A stretch of DNA of 64,000 nt from Prostheceraeus crozeri (lineage: Eukaryota > Platyhelminthes > Polycladida > Euryleptidae): assembly GCA_907163375.1 (NCBI GenBank), contig CAJQUW010003381.1, positions 124,001 to 188,000 of the forward strand, given 5' to 3'. Under the pieces are notes generated by a model that ran no database searches, was not told where the DNA came from, and was given only the letters and a program-made list of their open reading frames with translations. The translations under genes and the position numbers were made by a program. Of this stretch, positions 11,091-22,433 are shown in pieces; positions within the stretch are counted from its first letter, which is position 1, and each line of letters opens with the position of its first letter.

Positions 11091-13520
11091 TTATCATTTC
11101 AATGCACAGGAATTTCTTCAATTTGAGCGCTTGCTTGAAAATAACCCATTGATGTTTTCCCGATGCGTGTTGGTATTTTTTCTTTGTTGTGTGGTGAATA
11201 TTTTTCTTATTTGGGTTCCTTGCTGTTGAAGAGAACGATTCTCTCTACCATTACTTGTATACATGATTGACGTGTAATTTGATCCGTTGCCAACTAACCA
11301 ATTATTTCGAAATGAGATCAACTTGTGCGATAAGTAAAGGGATGGAACGATGAGATCGGGAGATAGTCCTGCTTCTAATGTTACGAATGTTCACTGTACT
11401 TCTGATGTCCGTACAATCTGATAAGGTTGTTGCCTCCATACACCTAACACAATGTATCTGGAGTGACAGCTCTTCCTTCTGCAAGCTGGGAGGAGAACAT
11501 TGATCGATGCCTCAACTGTCTTAATATGATTGACTTCAACGGAGTAGAAATTGTTTGGAAGTGAGGCACGGGCGTCTTTTCTGAAACGTGCTGGAGAGAA
11601 ATTTTCCCTGAGATGAAAGGTGCAGTATTTATATTTCAAGACAGGATTGAAATTCCGGTGTTTTATCTTGAAGCCTTGTGTTATAACTGAATTGTAGATG
11701 ATACACAATTATTGAATTATTGTTGCAGCATGAGCTTTCGTGTTCGACTTCTTTAATAGTGACTGTTGAAACATCAGTTGTATTCCTATCAGAGTTTAAT
11801 GCGTTGAATATGTACTGATAATAAAATAAAGTAGTATTCGGTTTTGCTGAGAAATGCTACGTGGAAATACAAAACATTCGATTCTTTCGAAATCATAGCT
11901 CAGGAATCTGTAAATGGCTGAAAATTTAAACCACCACACCATGCCTTAGCGTGGCTTATTTGACTCATTAGGTTTATATATTTTTTTTATTCATTAGCTT
12001 TAACTTATGCATTTTCAATATTTTTCGTTGAAGAAATTTCAATTTTCACCCCTATAAGATATAATAAAAAATAAATTAATTTTTATTTCGGTAATTAAAC
12101 TGATGACTGTTACATATGATTGTGCAGCTGTACATCAATGCGGTTCACATATGTGAGCTCAAACGGTAACTAGAATGCAGAAACCTGCAACAAGCGTTCA
12201 AAGTTTTTTTTCAAAAAATGTCGAAAACGGCGGTTTTCAAGCTGGTCTAACTTTTTTCTATATGTCATCTTTGACTGCAAATTGATGCTGAAACTAAGAA
12301 ACATGCGTAATTACTCATAGAAGAAATTGGATCAGGTAACCGATAGTTAAAGTGGTACAAATAAGCAAATTTTGAATTTTCAAACTTCTTTGATGTAGTG
12401 CAGTGAAATTGGTGTCCGCGAAAGAAAATAAATTGTAGAGATCTCATGATATAGGACATAATGTTAAAGTGAGATTTGTTGAATTCATTCATTTTCTCTC
12501 GGATACGACTTTTTGTAGCCAAGTGCCTACTGTCAAATGATTTTTGTCTGCATCGCATCCCTCCCCTACATGTACGGTGTAAGTACATGGAAGCTACTAT
12601 GTTCAATTGAAGCCAATTGATCAGCCGTCCAAAATTAATAGCTCTCTGCTATGCTTTTGTACAAAAATCTAGGATAATTCCACTGTTATAAGAAGGTAGA
12701 CGCTTTCAATCATAGCATGTCACGATTATCATCCTACAATTTTACCTGACGATATCTTCTTAATATTGAAAGGAAAGTTACGTTTAGCATTGGATTAACT
12801 TCTAGTAAACTGAACTATGTGATTGTGTGATTCTGGTATAAAGATGACGTTTCGTCATTGAAAGTGATGGCTAACCACTTAATGAAATGAATGTATGTAT
12901 GCGCAAATGTTCTACTGACTGACTTTCATCGTCGCCTATCGCCCACTAGTGAATATACAGAAATGCTGAGAATGACCATCCCATGTGAACATGAACGCTG
13001 TCACATTACCAGCGCATTTCTCATGGGATTTCCACCCAGGCGAATCACTTGCCTATTCACGTGTGTCTGACATCTTTTGATGCTTCCTCAGACGACGAGA
13101 ATTTAATGGTACATTATGCTCAAGAAGCGATTTTTAGTCCTACGCAAGCAACTTTTCACTTCTGCATAAAACAGTAAAGTCAGTCCGAAATCACAGTTTT
13201 CATCTCATTTTGGCATGTCTGCAGTATTTTTTGAAGCTTTAATCCTATTTTCCACTTTCTCGCCTCGGTTTTCGTTAAGATGGACAACATTGTTTCATTT
13301 GATCATGAAGAACGGACATTTTCCACTTTATTAGTCTGGGGGATAAAACCTTTGATGCTATTGAGCAAATCAATAGCATCATCGCACAAAGGTTGGCATG
13401 AGTGCGTTTAAATGAATTTCGAAAAAATCCCAAAATGTGCTCTTCTATGTAGTTTGCGGAGATATCTATATATAGATATCAAATATTAGTCTAAGTGATA
13501 TTGACTTCACCTTTATATGC
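11091..13520. other. Intronic DNA without a supported gene
   Basis: AT-rich intron sequence without a recognised gene or a bounded element. A 45-bp block at 13525-13570 (GTGGTACTATTCCATGTAAT) recurs at 25798-25842, so an unrecognised dispersed repeat is present near its right edge. Confidence 0.4.
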
Positions 13521-15053
13521 ACTTTATATAAATGCCTATCTGTGGTACTATTCCATGTAATTCACAGTCTTTCGCAGCTATTTATTTCACTCATCCCTGT
13601 ACTTTATCTTCAATTTCCTGTATGCATGTACAGTGACCTACTGTCTACAAGGAGTTACACAGTGAGAACTCCGAGTAGGCAGCTAGGTTACTGATATGTA
13701 ACCCACGAGAAGAAATGAAATATGCCTAGGCTTATATATCTAGGAGTCCATGCCTTTGCCCAATACCATAGATCCATGCTGCGCTCTATAGATCCATTTT
13801 TAGATATTTTTAGACAAACTTAGATATTTCAATGAAACACAAACTTAACAATATCTTAAATATTATAGTGATTTCAGCGGAGAAATACTTGAATTTGAAT
13901 TCAGCGGAGAAATACAAAGATAAGCATATGATCATGAAAAATTTCCACAAGATGGGTCAAATATAGTCTATTCTTTTATGAAATAGGAGAGGAAGAGCAC
14001 AGTCATCAACTATGCAGCAGTGGACTTTGATGATGAGCTGTTTAACTTTGACATTGGTGAAAAGCTGTAGAAAAAGGCTACGATCAAATAAGAAAGGAAT
14101 TGAAAGACGTCCAGACTCAACACGAAAACGATAGAAAAGTCACGCTTTACTTCAACTGATTCAAGCGAAGCCATGAATAATGGAAAGTGGCTCTTGACTA
14201 CCAGAGTAAGGTATCAAGAGAACTGATTGAGGATTACCTATCAGATGATGGCGATGAACTATCTGCTGATCTGCCTCTTCATAGAGCTCAAGAAACAATG
14301 GCGATCTGTATCCACTTCCCACATGGAAAACTATCATGTTTTCTATAACAATATTATAATAACTAAACGAAAAGACGATGAGTGAAGGGTTCCACCTTGA
14401 ATTGACGACCACCTCAACAGAACAAAGTAAGTTTTCATCATATTTATTCTTGCCATATAAGTATGTAAATTCTAAATTACTAAATGTATTAAAATGAACA
14501 CGCATTACATTTGTATTAATTTAATTACATACTAATACTAGATTGCATAATTTTTTAACCTGTAAATAGTTCATTTTTTGTGACATTTAGAAATTCATAT
14601 CTAGGTCTACATAACAAAACACATGCAAAGTCGTAGGATGGCTGGATTGTATTTATGATTGATTGAAATCACTAGCTGACGAGCAATAGTGCCTTGTGTA
14701 TGAGCATCAAGTAACGAAAATGAAATCAGTCAATGTAAATTTAGAAAATATGCATACGTGGTGTGATCCAAAATGTCCCGGACTAACCTACTTGCAGATA
14801 ACCTGTGATAACGAATACTACTTCAGATGTAAATTTAGGTCTTTAAGGCATGAGAAATATGGTTGCCGAAATTTTTCCGGTCAGTTTTCTATTTTTTCAA
14901 AATTTTCAAACATTTTTGTCTGAATTTCAAGATTTTCCTATAAATTCTAGCGATTTAGAATTAATATATTTAGATTAACTTGACAGTTAAGCTATCACTA
15001 ATAACCTGACTAATAATTAACGGAAAAACAAATGTTTTGTTCCAGAAAACAGT

Positions 15054-16108
15054 TTACTTTTCAATGTATGAGCCGTTAGCATTCGTCACTTTTTGCCAAC
15101 GAAGTCTCAATTCACAAAAAGCTTTATGAAAAAATTCCGGTGTCAAAGAATCAAAAAACTCAGTAACTGCATCCCGCAGTTCAACTGGCGATTCAAAATG
15201 GTGTCCACGAAGATGCTTTTTGAGGAATCTAAACAGATAGAAGTCACTTGGGGCCAAGTCAGGTGAATAAGGAGGATGGCTCAATAGTTGAAATCCGTTT
15301 CTCGTTAAGGCATTGGTTGTCTCCTGCGAGGTGTGAATCGGAGCATTGTCATGAAGCAAGTAGAGGGGAATGTTTCGTGGCTTTCTTATTTTCTTCCTCG
15401 CTTCAGATAACAGATTGGAATAATATTCGCTATTGATTCTTACTCCTTTATCCGCAAAGTCAACCAGTTGGATTCCCGAAGCGTTCCAAAAGACCGTCAG
15501 CATCAACGACCGGCGATGTGATGTTCCGGATCGCATTTTCAAAGGGGCAGACTCGCCTGATTTTCGCCACTCTGCAGATTCTCGCTTACTTTGAGGCAGA
15601 TACAAACTTAAGGTGTTTCATCCTCTGTAAGGATGCAGTTCAGAAACTGATCTCCGTGCATTTCGAGGAGATCCAAATTTGACTGTGCCGCCAGAAGTCT
15701 GTTCTCCTTCATTTCAGGTGACAGAAACTTCGGTACGAAACGTGATGCCAGTTTGCGATATCCAAGTCTTTCGATGATGTCATGACAGGAGTGATAACTG
15801 ATTCGCAACTCTCTTGACAACTCACGGATGGTTATCCTTCTGTGTGCTGTAATCACTTCATCGCACTGACTCGATTTCTCTTCCGGAATCTCCTGCGGCC
15901 GACCAACAGTTGACAAATCTTGCTCCACAGATTGTCTTCCGCGTTTAAATTCGCTTATCCAGAAATAAGCAGTAGTTCTCGATGGAGCTTTGCTTCCATA
16001 TGCCAGGCTTAATTCCTTTAGAATGTCACCATTAGCGAAGCCGCGGATCAGGAGGTATCGTATCACTCTGCGATATTCGACTGAAGACACGCTTGTCACA
16101 TCCATCAT
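15054..16108 (-). pseudogene. Mariner (DD34D) transposase, one frameshift
   Basis: This is a cut-and-paste transposase that would cut at the flanking inverted repeats and insert at TA. Codons 1-166 (from 16108) hold the paired helix-turn-helix DNA-binding region (an IRELSRELRISYHSCHDII-type second helix set), then RFVPKFLSPEMK and the first catalytic Asp in ILTEDET. The second part (from 15605) carries LLHDNAPIHTS and HPPYSPDLAPSDFYLF. This places the second and third Asp 34 residues apart, as in mariner. One single-base frameshift lies just after the EDET motif, near 15605; I saw no other break before the stop at the SYIEK end. Its length of about 350 residues is normal for mariner. The gene sits centrally between the long inverted repeats. 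Confidence 0.92.
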
Positions 16109-16152
16109 GAAAACTGATAGAACAAAGAACCATCGTTGACACGGATTTCTTA

Positions 16153-16262
16153 ATGAATGCGTGCTGAATGAACTTCACTGATTGATATCGTAACACATGA
16201 AGTGCGTGCTGACATGAATGCGTGCTGAATGAACTTCACTGATTGATATCGTAACACATGAA
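16153..16262. repeat. 61-bp tandem duplication inside the mariner
   Basis: A block containing ATGAATGCGTGCTGAATG and ending ATCGTAACACATGAA is present twice, starting at 16153 and 16214, with a period of 61 bp and almost no divergence. It lies between the transposase start codon and the right terminal repeat, where the promoter would be. Confidence 0.85.
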
Positions 16263-17282
16263 GCAATTAACAAAAGACGTGCAATATTCATGGCAAAGAT
16301 ATCCGTCAAATAAGGTACAAATCAAAATCAATCTAACTATAACAATAAGACAAATCGGATCTCGATCAATTCAGAAAATACAGAAATTCATGTTAAAATG
16401 TAAAAATATTTTTTAAAAATAGAAAACTGACCGGAAAAATTTCGGCGACCATATTTCTCATGCCTTAAAGACCTAAATTTACATCTGAAGTAGTATTCGT
16501 TATCACAGGTTATCTGCAAGTAGGTTAGTCCGGGACATTTTGGATCACACCACGTATGTAGGTATTTGTGGTATTATGTAGGTATAGTCCATAGGTATTT
16601 TTGATTCAACGCCAAAAGCTTGAGCTATTAAGTATATGGTGCAAATCATTTAAGTAATATAAACTGATAACTGAAGGTATTCCATCTTTTATTTATTAGA
16701 TGATGACAATTAATAGCTACATCATATCATTCCAAAATACAAATTGTAGGATTAATTGCAGCAGATCATGATAGCAAATACAATAATAGATTTCTTGACT
16801 TTACTTCGCTGACTACAAAATACCACATATTTCTTAACAATTCTAATTGTTCTAATTCTAATAATTCCGTTTTAATTCCAGCTCCCCCATCGAATGATGG
16901 ATCAATTGTGGTTGTACCACACATCTGCTATCAAATCCAAATTTTCAGTGCCGTGGACATGCTACAACAAGCAACAATTCTAAGCAATGAGATCCAAGTG
17001 ACGTGATACAGATGACATAGTGCTATGCCTTCTATCCGATGTTATAAAACATTGTATCGAACATCTAGGTGCTATGGGTCAATGAATGAAGTGAATAATG
17101 CATAGAAATTTATTGTTAACTTTCGAATGAGGAACATTTTCAACACAAAATATTTGCGGTCAGGACAATGCTCATTGTTGACCGCAAATTGAAATTTCGG
17201 GTTTCGGTCACAAACAAACAACTAAAATACTCTTCTCTTGAAACGTACAATTAGGCCTACCTGCCAACCACTAGTTGATGAA

Positions 17283-18701
17283 TCAGTCAGTTGAGCATTT
17301 GGGATTGACGAAAGTACAGTTTTGAAAATTGCCATTGAATTGAATTATAATTGGGCGATTGGTGGTGTTGCTTAGCGTATTTGCCATGTCGATGACGTTG
17401 TGGTCGTTTGCTTCGATCTCGTGAATGTCGATTCCCTCTTTTCTTCTTTTCGATGACAAAGGAAGGTTAGAATCGATTTTTGATTGAATCTTCATTGATC
17501 TAAGAAGGCAATCTGAAACTGATTGTTTGTCTGTGTCTTTCCTCTTCCTCACGTAGCGTTGAATGCTTTCTGGTCTTTTATGACCAGTGACACTGCTGAT
17601 ATCGTCGTTGTTCATACCGCTCTCTTTCAAGTGACATACCACAGTGGATCGAACGCAGTGATTGGTGTACAATTTGCTTAGACTTGCTGCCTTCCAAATA
17701 TTTTTCATGAAATTTCCAATTGAATTGTGACCAAGTACGCGTGTGTCACTGTAGCAAAATTCATTATTTAAAGTGATCTTTTTCAAGGGCACTGGAAACA
17801 GAGACGTGACTGTCTTGGGTATTTTCGAAAGATACAGCTTCAATGATTTACAGGACACTTTTGATCATGATTTGCAGCATACATCCTTGCAGATTTTAAA
17901 CTTGAAAATTCTTTTGCCGTTAACGAGGCTTTCACATTTTTTGATAGCATGTTGTCTTTAATGAAGACATATTCTCTTCCGCTTGAGTCTACATTGTATC
18001 CAATGGATTGGACAGATAAATTTCTTATCGTTTCACGTCCACGGAAGCCAAAAAAATATGTGATATTATACCATGCTTCCATTTGCAAAACTTCTGGATT
18101 CTGTTGATTAAAAAAGGACGTCAACTTTTCAATGTCATGGTCATGGATTGGATCATAGGACGATGTCTCTGTGCCTTGAGTTTTAAGCCATTTTACGACT
18201 TGAACTTTCAGTACTCTGTTGGCCCTAGTAAAATTTTCGCCAGACAGGATATTAATTGCTCTGTTCACGTCTGGTCCTGTCAAATATCTCTGCAATGCAG
18301 CCCGGATACAGATAAGACTGCTAGGTGAATATAAACGGCCATCCTTAGTTTTCAATTTGTAATAGAAGAAGCAAAGATAATCACTTAGAATCTTCTCAGG
18401 TAGTCTTTCGATGTTTGATGAAAGTTGATTTTCAATTAAAAAAGATTTCAGCTTTTTAACGTGACAAACAGTTTGCTTTTGTGTATATCGTGGAATGCTT
18501 TCTTGTTCAACTTCGTATTTCTTCATCAATTTGGCTGGGTAAGAAGTCTTCAAATTCATTGCTCCATGATTCTAATGACTGATTGAATTCAGTTTCTAGT
18601 TCTTTGATATAGCGATCTCCACTTTCATCATTGAGCCAAGTAACTATCTCGTCACTGACACCGCTTAGCATACCACCGGGAATATTGTCAAAATTGATCA
18701 T
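17283..18701 (-). pseudogene. Crypton-type tyrosine recombinase (first copy), frameshifted
   Basis: This is a DNA-breaking and joining enzyme of the tyrosine recombinase fold, as used by Crypton elements and by animal genes derived from them. From the likely start (MINFDNIPGG, 18701) it has an acidic N-terminal region, then a helical core-binding-like region. The catalytic part follows: first Arg in FFGFRGRE, the H-x-x-R box in NHCVRST, a His in TGHK and the nucleophile Tyr in IQRYVRKRKD. All key residues are visible. The C-terminus is a Ser/Lys-rich tail ending in an FNGNFQNCTFV segment, resembling tails I know from animal Crypton-like proteins. Two frameshifts split it, near 18530 and near 17855. 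No reverse transcriptase is nearby, which argues against a DIRS-type retroelement. Confidence 0.8.
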
Positions 18702-18807
18702 GCTGTGAGTTGTAATGATTGAAAGCAATAGAATGAAATTAGAGATAAATTCTAAACTATGTAAATTCAAAATGATATCAATGTCTATAAAAAATCAAAT
18801 GACTTGA

Positions 18808-18858
18808 CCATGAACTCCTAGATATTGTCCTGTAGGTATAAATATCTAGGAGTCCATG
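18808..18858. repeat. Inverted CTCCTAGATAT motif pair, possible recombination site
   Basis: ACTCCTAGATATT (18814-18826) and its exact inverse AATATCTAGGAGT (18841-18853) flank a 14-nt spacer. Outer bases CATG extend the match imperfectly. The pair lies about 110 bp from the recombinase start codon. The same motif occurs at both ends of the second recombinase element near 58-60 kb. Confidence 0.7.
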
Positions 18859-18910
18859 ACTTGACTAAATGATTTATGATTTATGATATCACATAGATAG
18901 CCTACTCGAT

Positions 18911-19008
18911 ACAATATCAATATACCATGATATTATCGGTCATAAATAGCGGTCGCTAATGCGACCTTCATTTATGACCTCTAATATCATGGTATATTGA
19001 TATATTGT
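18911..19008. mobile_element. Fold-back MITE with GGTCGC-loop-GCGACC apex
   Basis: Arms of about 46 bp run from CAATATCAATATACCATGAT to GGTCGC and back, round the loop TAAT (18957-18960). It is slightly imperfect. The apex matches the perfect palindrome at 22053-22144, although the outer arms differ. It is a non-coding palindromic element of unknown mobilising enzyme. Confidence 0.65.
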
Positions 19009-19142
19009 TCAGACTATCCATGGTACTGTTTGCTAATAAGCGGTCAACAATGATGAAAAAAGCGGTCATGAAAATGGCTAAGATAATTATAATAATATCA
19101 TAGATTTATCAATTGAACCTCTATAAAATTTTACCGATAACT

Positions 19143-19271
19143 CTGATACATCCATGGATGCCTAGATATATGAAGCACACATAAGCTAGATATATTGTCT
19201 TAACTGACGCAGAATAAAATGAAATGAAATGAAATATGGTGCTTCATATATCTAGGCGTCCATGATGCATC
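19143..19271. mobile_element. Small palindromic element with Crypton-like ends
   Basis: Inverted ends of about 30 bp (19146-19178 and 19242-19271) contain CATGGATGCCTAGATATAT and CATGGACGCCTAGATATAT, reading inward, then GAAGCAC. The GGACTCCTAGATATAT motif at the second recombinase element differs only at a few bases. A (GAAAT)n run lies in the middle. No gene is present. It may be a non-autonomous partner of the recombinase elements. Confidence 0.55.
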
Positions 19272-19325
19272 ACACTGGGCATAGTTCTGTATAGTACCAT
19301 AGATAACCTGAACAATGTAATTGTA

Positions 19326-22052
19326 ATGAGTGGTCAGAAAGTTTGTATACACCTAATGTTCAACGAAATATCTACATTTCTAACATGCAGATTCCCTATT
19401 CAAGTAAAAGTTTGATGGAAAATAACTTGAAATGGCATATGATGGCATATGGCATATGGCATATGAAATGGCCATGACATATGATTGAGGAAACATAGAA
19501 AACTATGATAAATCTAATTCTGGAATTACATTGAAAACTTTGCTTTTCGTACAATACGTGAGATAATGATTGTTTTATGTTATTTTAAGATACTAAGTTC
19601 TCACAAACAATTCATACATGGATCTCCTATTTTGCAACACAAAGCTAAAACAAATAATATTATGATATTCATAGCATTTATTTCATGACAGACAACAAAT
19701 TCGGTCAAAGAAGTTAAAAGTCAAAATAGGATTTCATTGCCTTAAGTGCTCAAAATTCTTTCCACGATCTTCGGCACATTGCTCACATCTTTCCAAAACA
19801 CTGGCAAAGTCTCCGACATAAGTCTTTATTTCTATCAATGTCTGAGAACGCCTGGATTGAGTAGGCTCTCAACTGAGGTACAGAGGTTGGTCGCTGGCCA
19901 TAAGCTAAGTTCTTGACCACCCCCAAACACTGAAATCCATTGGGGTGAGATCAAAGGAACGAGGAGGCCACTCTATGGCACCTGATCGACCGATCCACTT
20001 CATCGGGCAGACTTCATCAAGATAGGCTCTCACCGAAGCAGAATAGTGTGCGGGAACGCCATCCTGCTGGAAAAACAGTTAGTGAAAGCCTTCTCTTTCC
20101 TGCTAAGTGGGTACAATGACTCTTCGTAATATTTCCAAGTAAGTTTCACCAGTTACAGAGTTCTCGAAAAATACAGGTCCAATTATTCCTGCAGAGGAAA
20201 TACCTGCTTGAACTGATATGCCTGTTTGGTTCAACTGCTTTGTGACAGTGAAGTGTGGGTTCTCTGAAGGCCAATGAACACAGTTATGTCTGTTCAGTTG
20301 CCCATTTAGCTTGAATTGAGATTCATCTAACCAAATAATCCTATTCAAAATACGAGGCTTATTATTGGCCTCACTGATGAAAATGTCTGCAAATTGAAGA
20401 CGGCGATCGTACTTGTCTCATTCCTTTAGGATATTCATCAGTCATCCTCGTGACAACCCTAGCTCCAGACTACCACGTCTAATAAACTTCCTTGGACTGA
20501 TTTCGTATGCCTGAGCAACCAAAAAACCTGCTGTCTAGTGTGATTGCTGAGACTGGTCCTCCCGATCTTCGTGCGTCTTGAACTGAGCCTGTTTCTACAA
20601 ACTTATCTCGAATTCTGTAGGCCTATATGGTAACACTAGTTGAGGTGCCGACTGGATAGGTCTTCTTCCATTCTTCGATCATTTTACTTGCGCTTTCAAG
20701 TTTACAATAATTAATCAAAATAAATTTTCTTTCGTCTGATGACAACATAGAAGTGGATAATAGCACACTAGAATGGAAGTTTGATATCTTGCCTATGTAC
20801 AATGATGGCACATGGAAAATCTATGGTTTGTAGATCAGATTCGATCTAAAACATTGTATCATAGTGAAACTATTTACCAAGCTGGTTGTGGAAGTTGTTG
20901 ACAGGAAATTGCAGGATTTTCATCAAGAGAATTTTAAGTGAGATGGTGTCATTGTTTCATGTGAAATAGCCTACTATTCAATGGATTAATATACTGTGTC
21001 TATCTGTAGCAGTCATTGACAACTATTTTATAATGTTTCAACACTGGAATACGAATCAAAAATTGGTTCAGAGTCATAATTGAAAATGGTTGCTGTACTG
21101 GTTGAAAGAATATCTCAAGGATTCAAAGATAAAAATTCTAATTACTGGATGATTTCTCTTTCTATCGCTCAAGAAACCCAACGCTTTCTGGAATAAACAC
21201 ATTGAAAGCTTCTTTACCGACATTCATTTCTCAGATAAATTATATGTCGCTGGATCCTTTCAATCAATCACTAAATGACTTATGTGATATAGTGTGATGA
21301 TATTTTGGAAGCTCATATTCGAAAGCATGCAAAGGTTTTGAAAACTGTTCAAATATATTGAATAGGGGAAACGCTTTTAAGTAAAATGAATACTCTGAGA
21401 TTTCTTGGCCTCTGATTTCAAGTTGGAGCAATGCATGCTCTGAAAATCGACATTACAAGTTGCATATGTGTCTGATTATACTTTTGATTGATAATAGGAG
21501 CGATATTGCAAAATGATGAACGTACAGAACGTTTTACAGGATTTCCTTCTTTATCATCCTGTCAGTGCAGCATTTTGAAAATTCACTATTGCTTTAGTCT
21601 ACCTGATCTTTGGACAAGGGGCAACAATCCAGATCACAAATTGTTTTGATAATTAAAAATGCCAACCCGAAAACAAGAAAGCCAGCTCGCAAAATTTGCA
21701 TTTTGCCCCAACTAAGTTCCCCCGGAATGTGCCATAATTTTCATGCAATTTCCATTCTAGGACTTTCTATGGTATTATTAATTTCTATGGATGACAGCTT
21801 CCGAGACATTACGTGACAATAAAAAGTTTGAACTGATTTTGGTCATAAATTTATACGCTTTGATTATATCTTTGGATAAAATCAATGATTCTTAACATTG
21901 ACATCTAATTATAGGTGTCTAACTGAGCATAGATAGTCCATGAACTGCTCTAGGCTCGATGACTCGACTAGATATCTAACTGTTCAGGTTGACATGAGAA
22001 ATGTAGATATTTCGTTTAACATTAGGTATATACAAACTTTTTGACCAATTTG
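19326..22052 (-). mobile_element. DD41D mariner-like element, decayed
   Basis: Inverted ends of about 50 bp (from 19331 and up to 22047) share TGGTCANAAAGTTTGTATA, then CCTAATGTT.AACGAAATATC. TA dinucleotides lie five bases outside each (19324-19325, 22053-22054), giving probable borders. A broken transposase lies at 19744-20772. The rest (20830-22000) has no recognised gene. The arms match closely, but the gene is heavily damaged. Confidence 0.75.
19744..20772 (-). pseudogene. DD41D mariner-like transposase, broken
   Basis: The N-terminus reads MLSSDERKFILINYCKLESA, the start of the helix-turn-helix region. The first catalytic Asp is in IIWLDESQFKLNGQLNRHN, followed by GISSAGIIGPVFFEN. The second Asp is in FQQDGVPAHYS and the third in DLTPMDF, with 41 residues between them as in the DD41D (rosa-type) lineage. 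The C-terminus keeps a C-x-x-C...G-x-x-FEHL tail. There are at least three frame changes and a stop in the SVWGWSRT region. It is related in layout to the better preserved gene at 52385. Confidence 0.8.
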
Positions 22053-22144
22053 TATATGCCTATTTAGAGGTCAGCAATGATCCAACTGGAGGTCGCTTAC
22101 GCGACCTCCAGTTGGATCATTGCTGACCTCTAAATAGGCATATA
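22053..22144. repeat. Perfect 92-bp palindrome (fold-back MITE)
   Basis: Two 44-bp arms (22053-22096, 22101-22144) are exact inverted copies round TTAC. The apex is GGTCGC-TTAC-GCGACC, and the arm includes CAGCAATGATCCAACTGGAG. It abuts the right end of the DD41D element. Perfect pairing points to a very recent or gene-converted palindrome. Confidence 0.9.
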
Positions 22145-22266
22145 AATATACCATTGCTACTTTGACATATCTATTGTCTTTTCGCCGGAGAAATATATAG
22201 TGAGAATTTTAAGCAGATATCAGGGTAATTCATCGTCAGAGTGGGTTACCATTGATTTCTATATAG

Positions 22267-22433
22267 ATAAGTGGGGAGTCATCGAGCCAGGTAATAGGAA
22301 AAAGAGAGCAAAAAACACACTTTGGTGGGCTCGAAAAATTTATTATAGTCGCACGACTGTTTGTGCGAGTATAATAAAATTTTCGAGCCCACCAAAGTGT
22401 GTTTTTTGCTCTCTTTTTTCGATTTCTATATAG
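22267..22433. mobile_element. Fold-back element nested in the P-element end
   Basis: A palindromic core (about 22297-22420) has arms containing GAGAGCAAAAAACACACTTT and GGTGGGCTCGAAAAA round a short loop (CGACTGTTTGTGCG). GATTTCTATATAG is present on both sides (22254-22266 and 22421-22433), either as a 13-bp target duplication or as a tandem copy. It interrupts the left P-element terminus, so it is the younger insertion. Confidence 0.75.

Larger units (their letters stand above)
14757..16554 (-). mobile_element. Mariner element with long terminal inverted repeats
   Basis: The terminal inverted repeats are about 142 bp (14757-14898 and 16413-16554) and differ by about one base. They start CGTGGTGTGATCC, and TA flanks each side (14755-14756, 16555-16556). 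The transposase lies between them on the minus strand. A 61-bp tandem duplication sits upstream of the gene. Near-identical ends and a nearly open gene indicate a recent insertion, by which this copy is much younger than its neighbours. Confidence 0.93.
13733..18858 (-). mobile_element. Possible extent of the first Crypton-type element
   Basis: The recombinase gene at 17283-18701 lies between two direct copies of TATCTAGGAGTCCATG (13737-13752 and 18843-18858). The right-hand copy is preceded by an inverted copy (18814-18826), making 13-bp arms round a 14-nt spacer. The young mariner at 14757-16554 lies inside this span. The part at 13950-14500 holds acidic frame scraps of unknown meaning. Taking the direct repeats as the ends is an inference; the left copy could belong to another element. 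Confidence 0.3.

Noticed and set aside
10689-11126. Long frames on both strands (130 and 120 codons)
   Set aside because: They are the two arms of one palindrome read in opposite directions, hence the identical peptide block.
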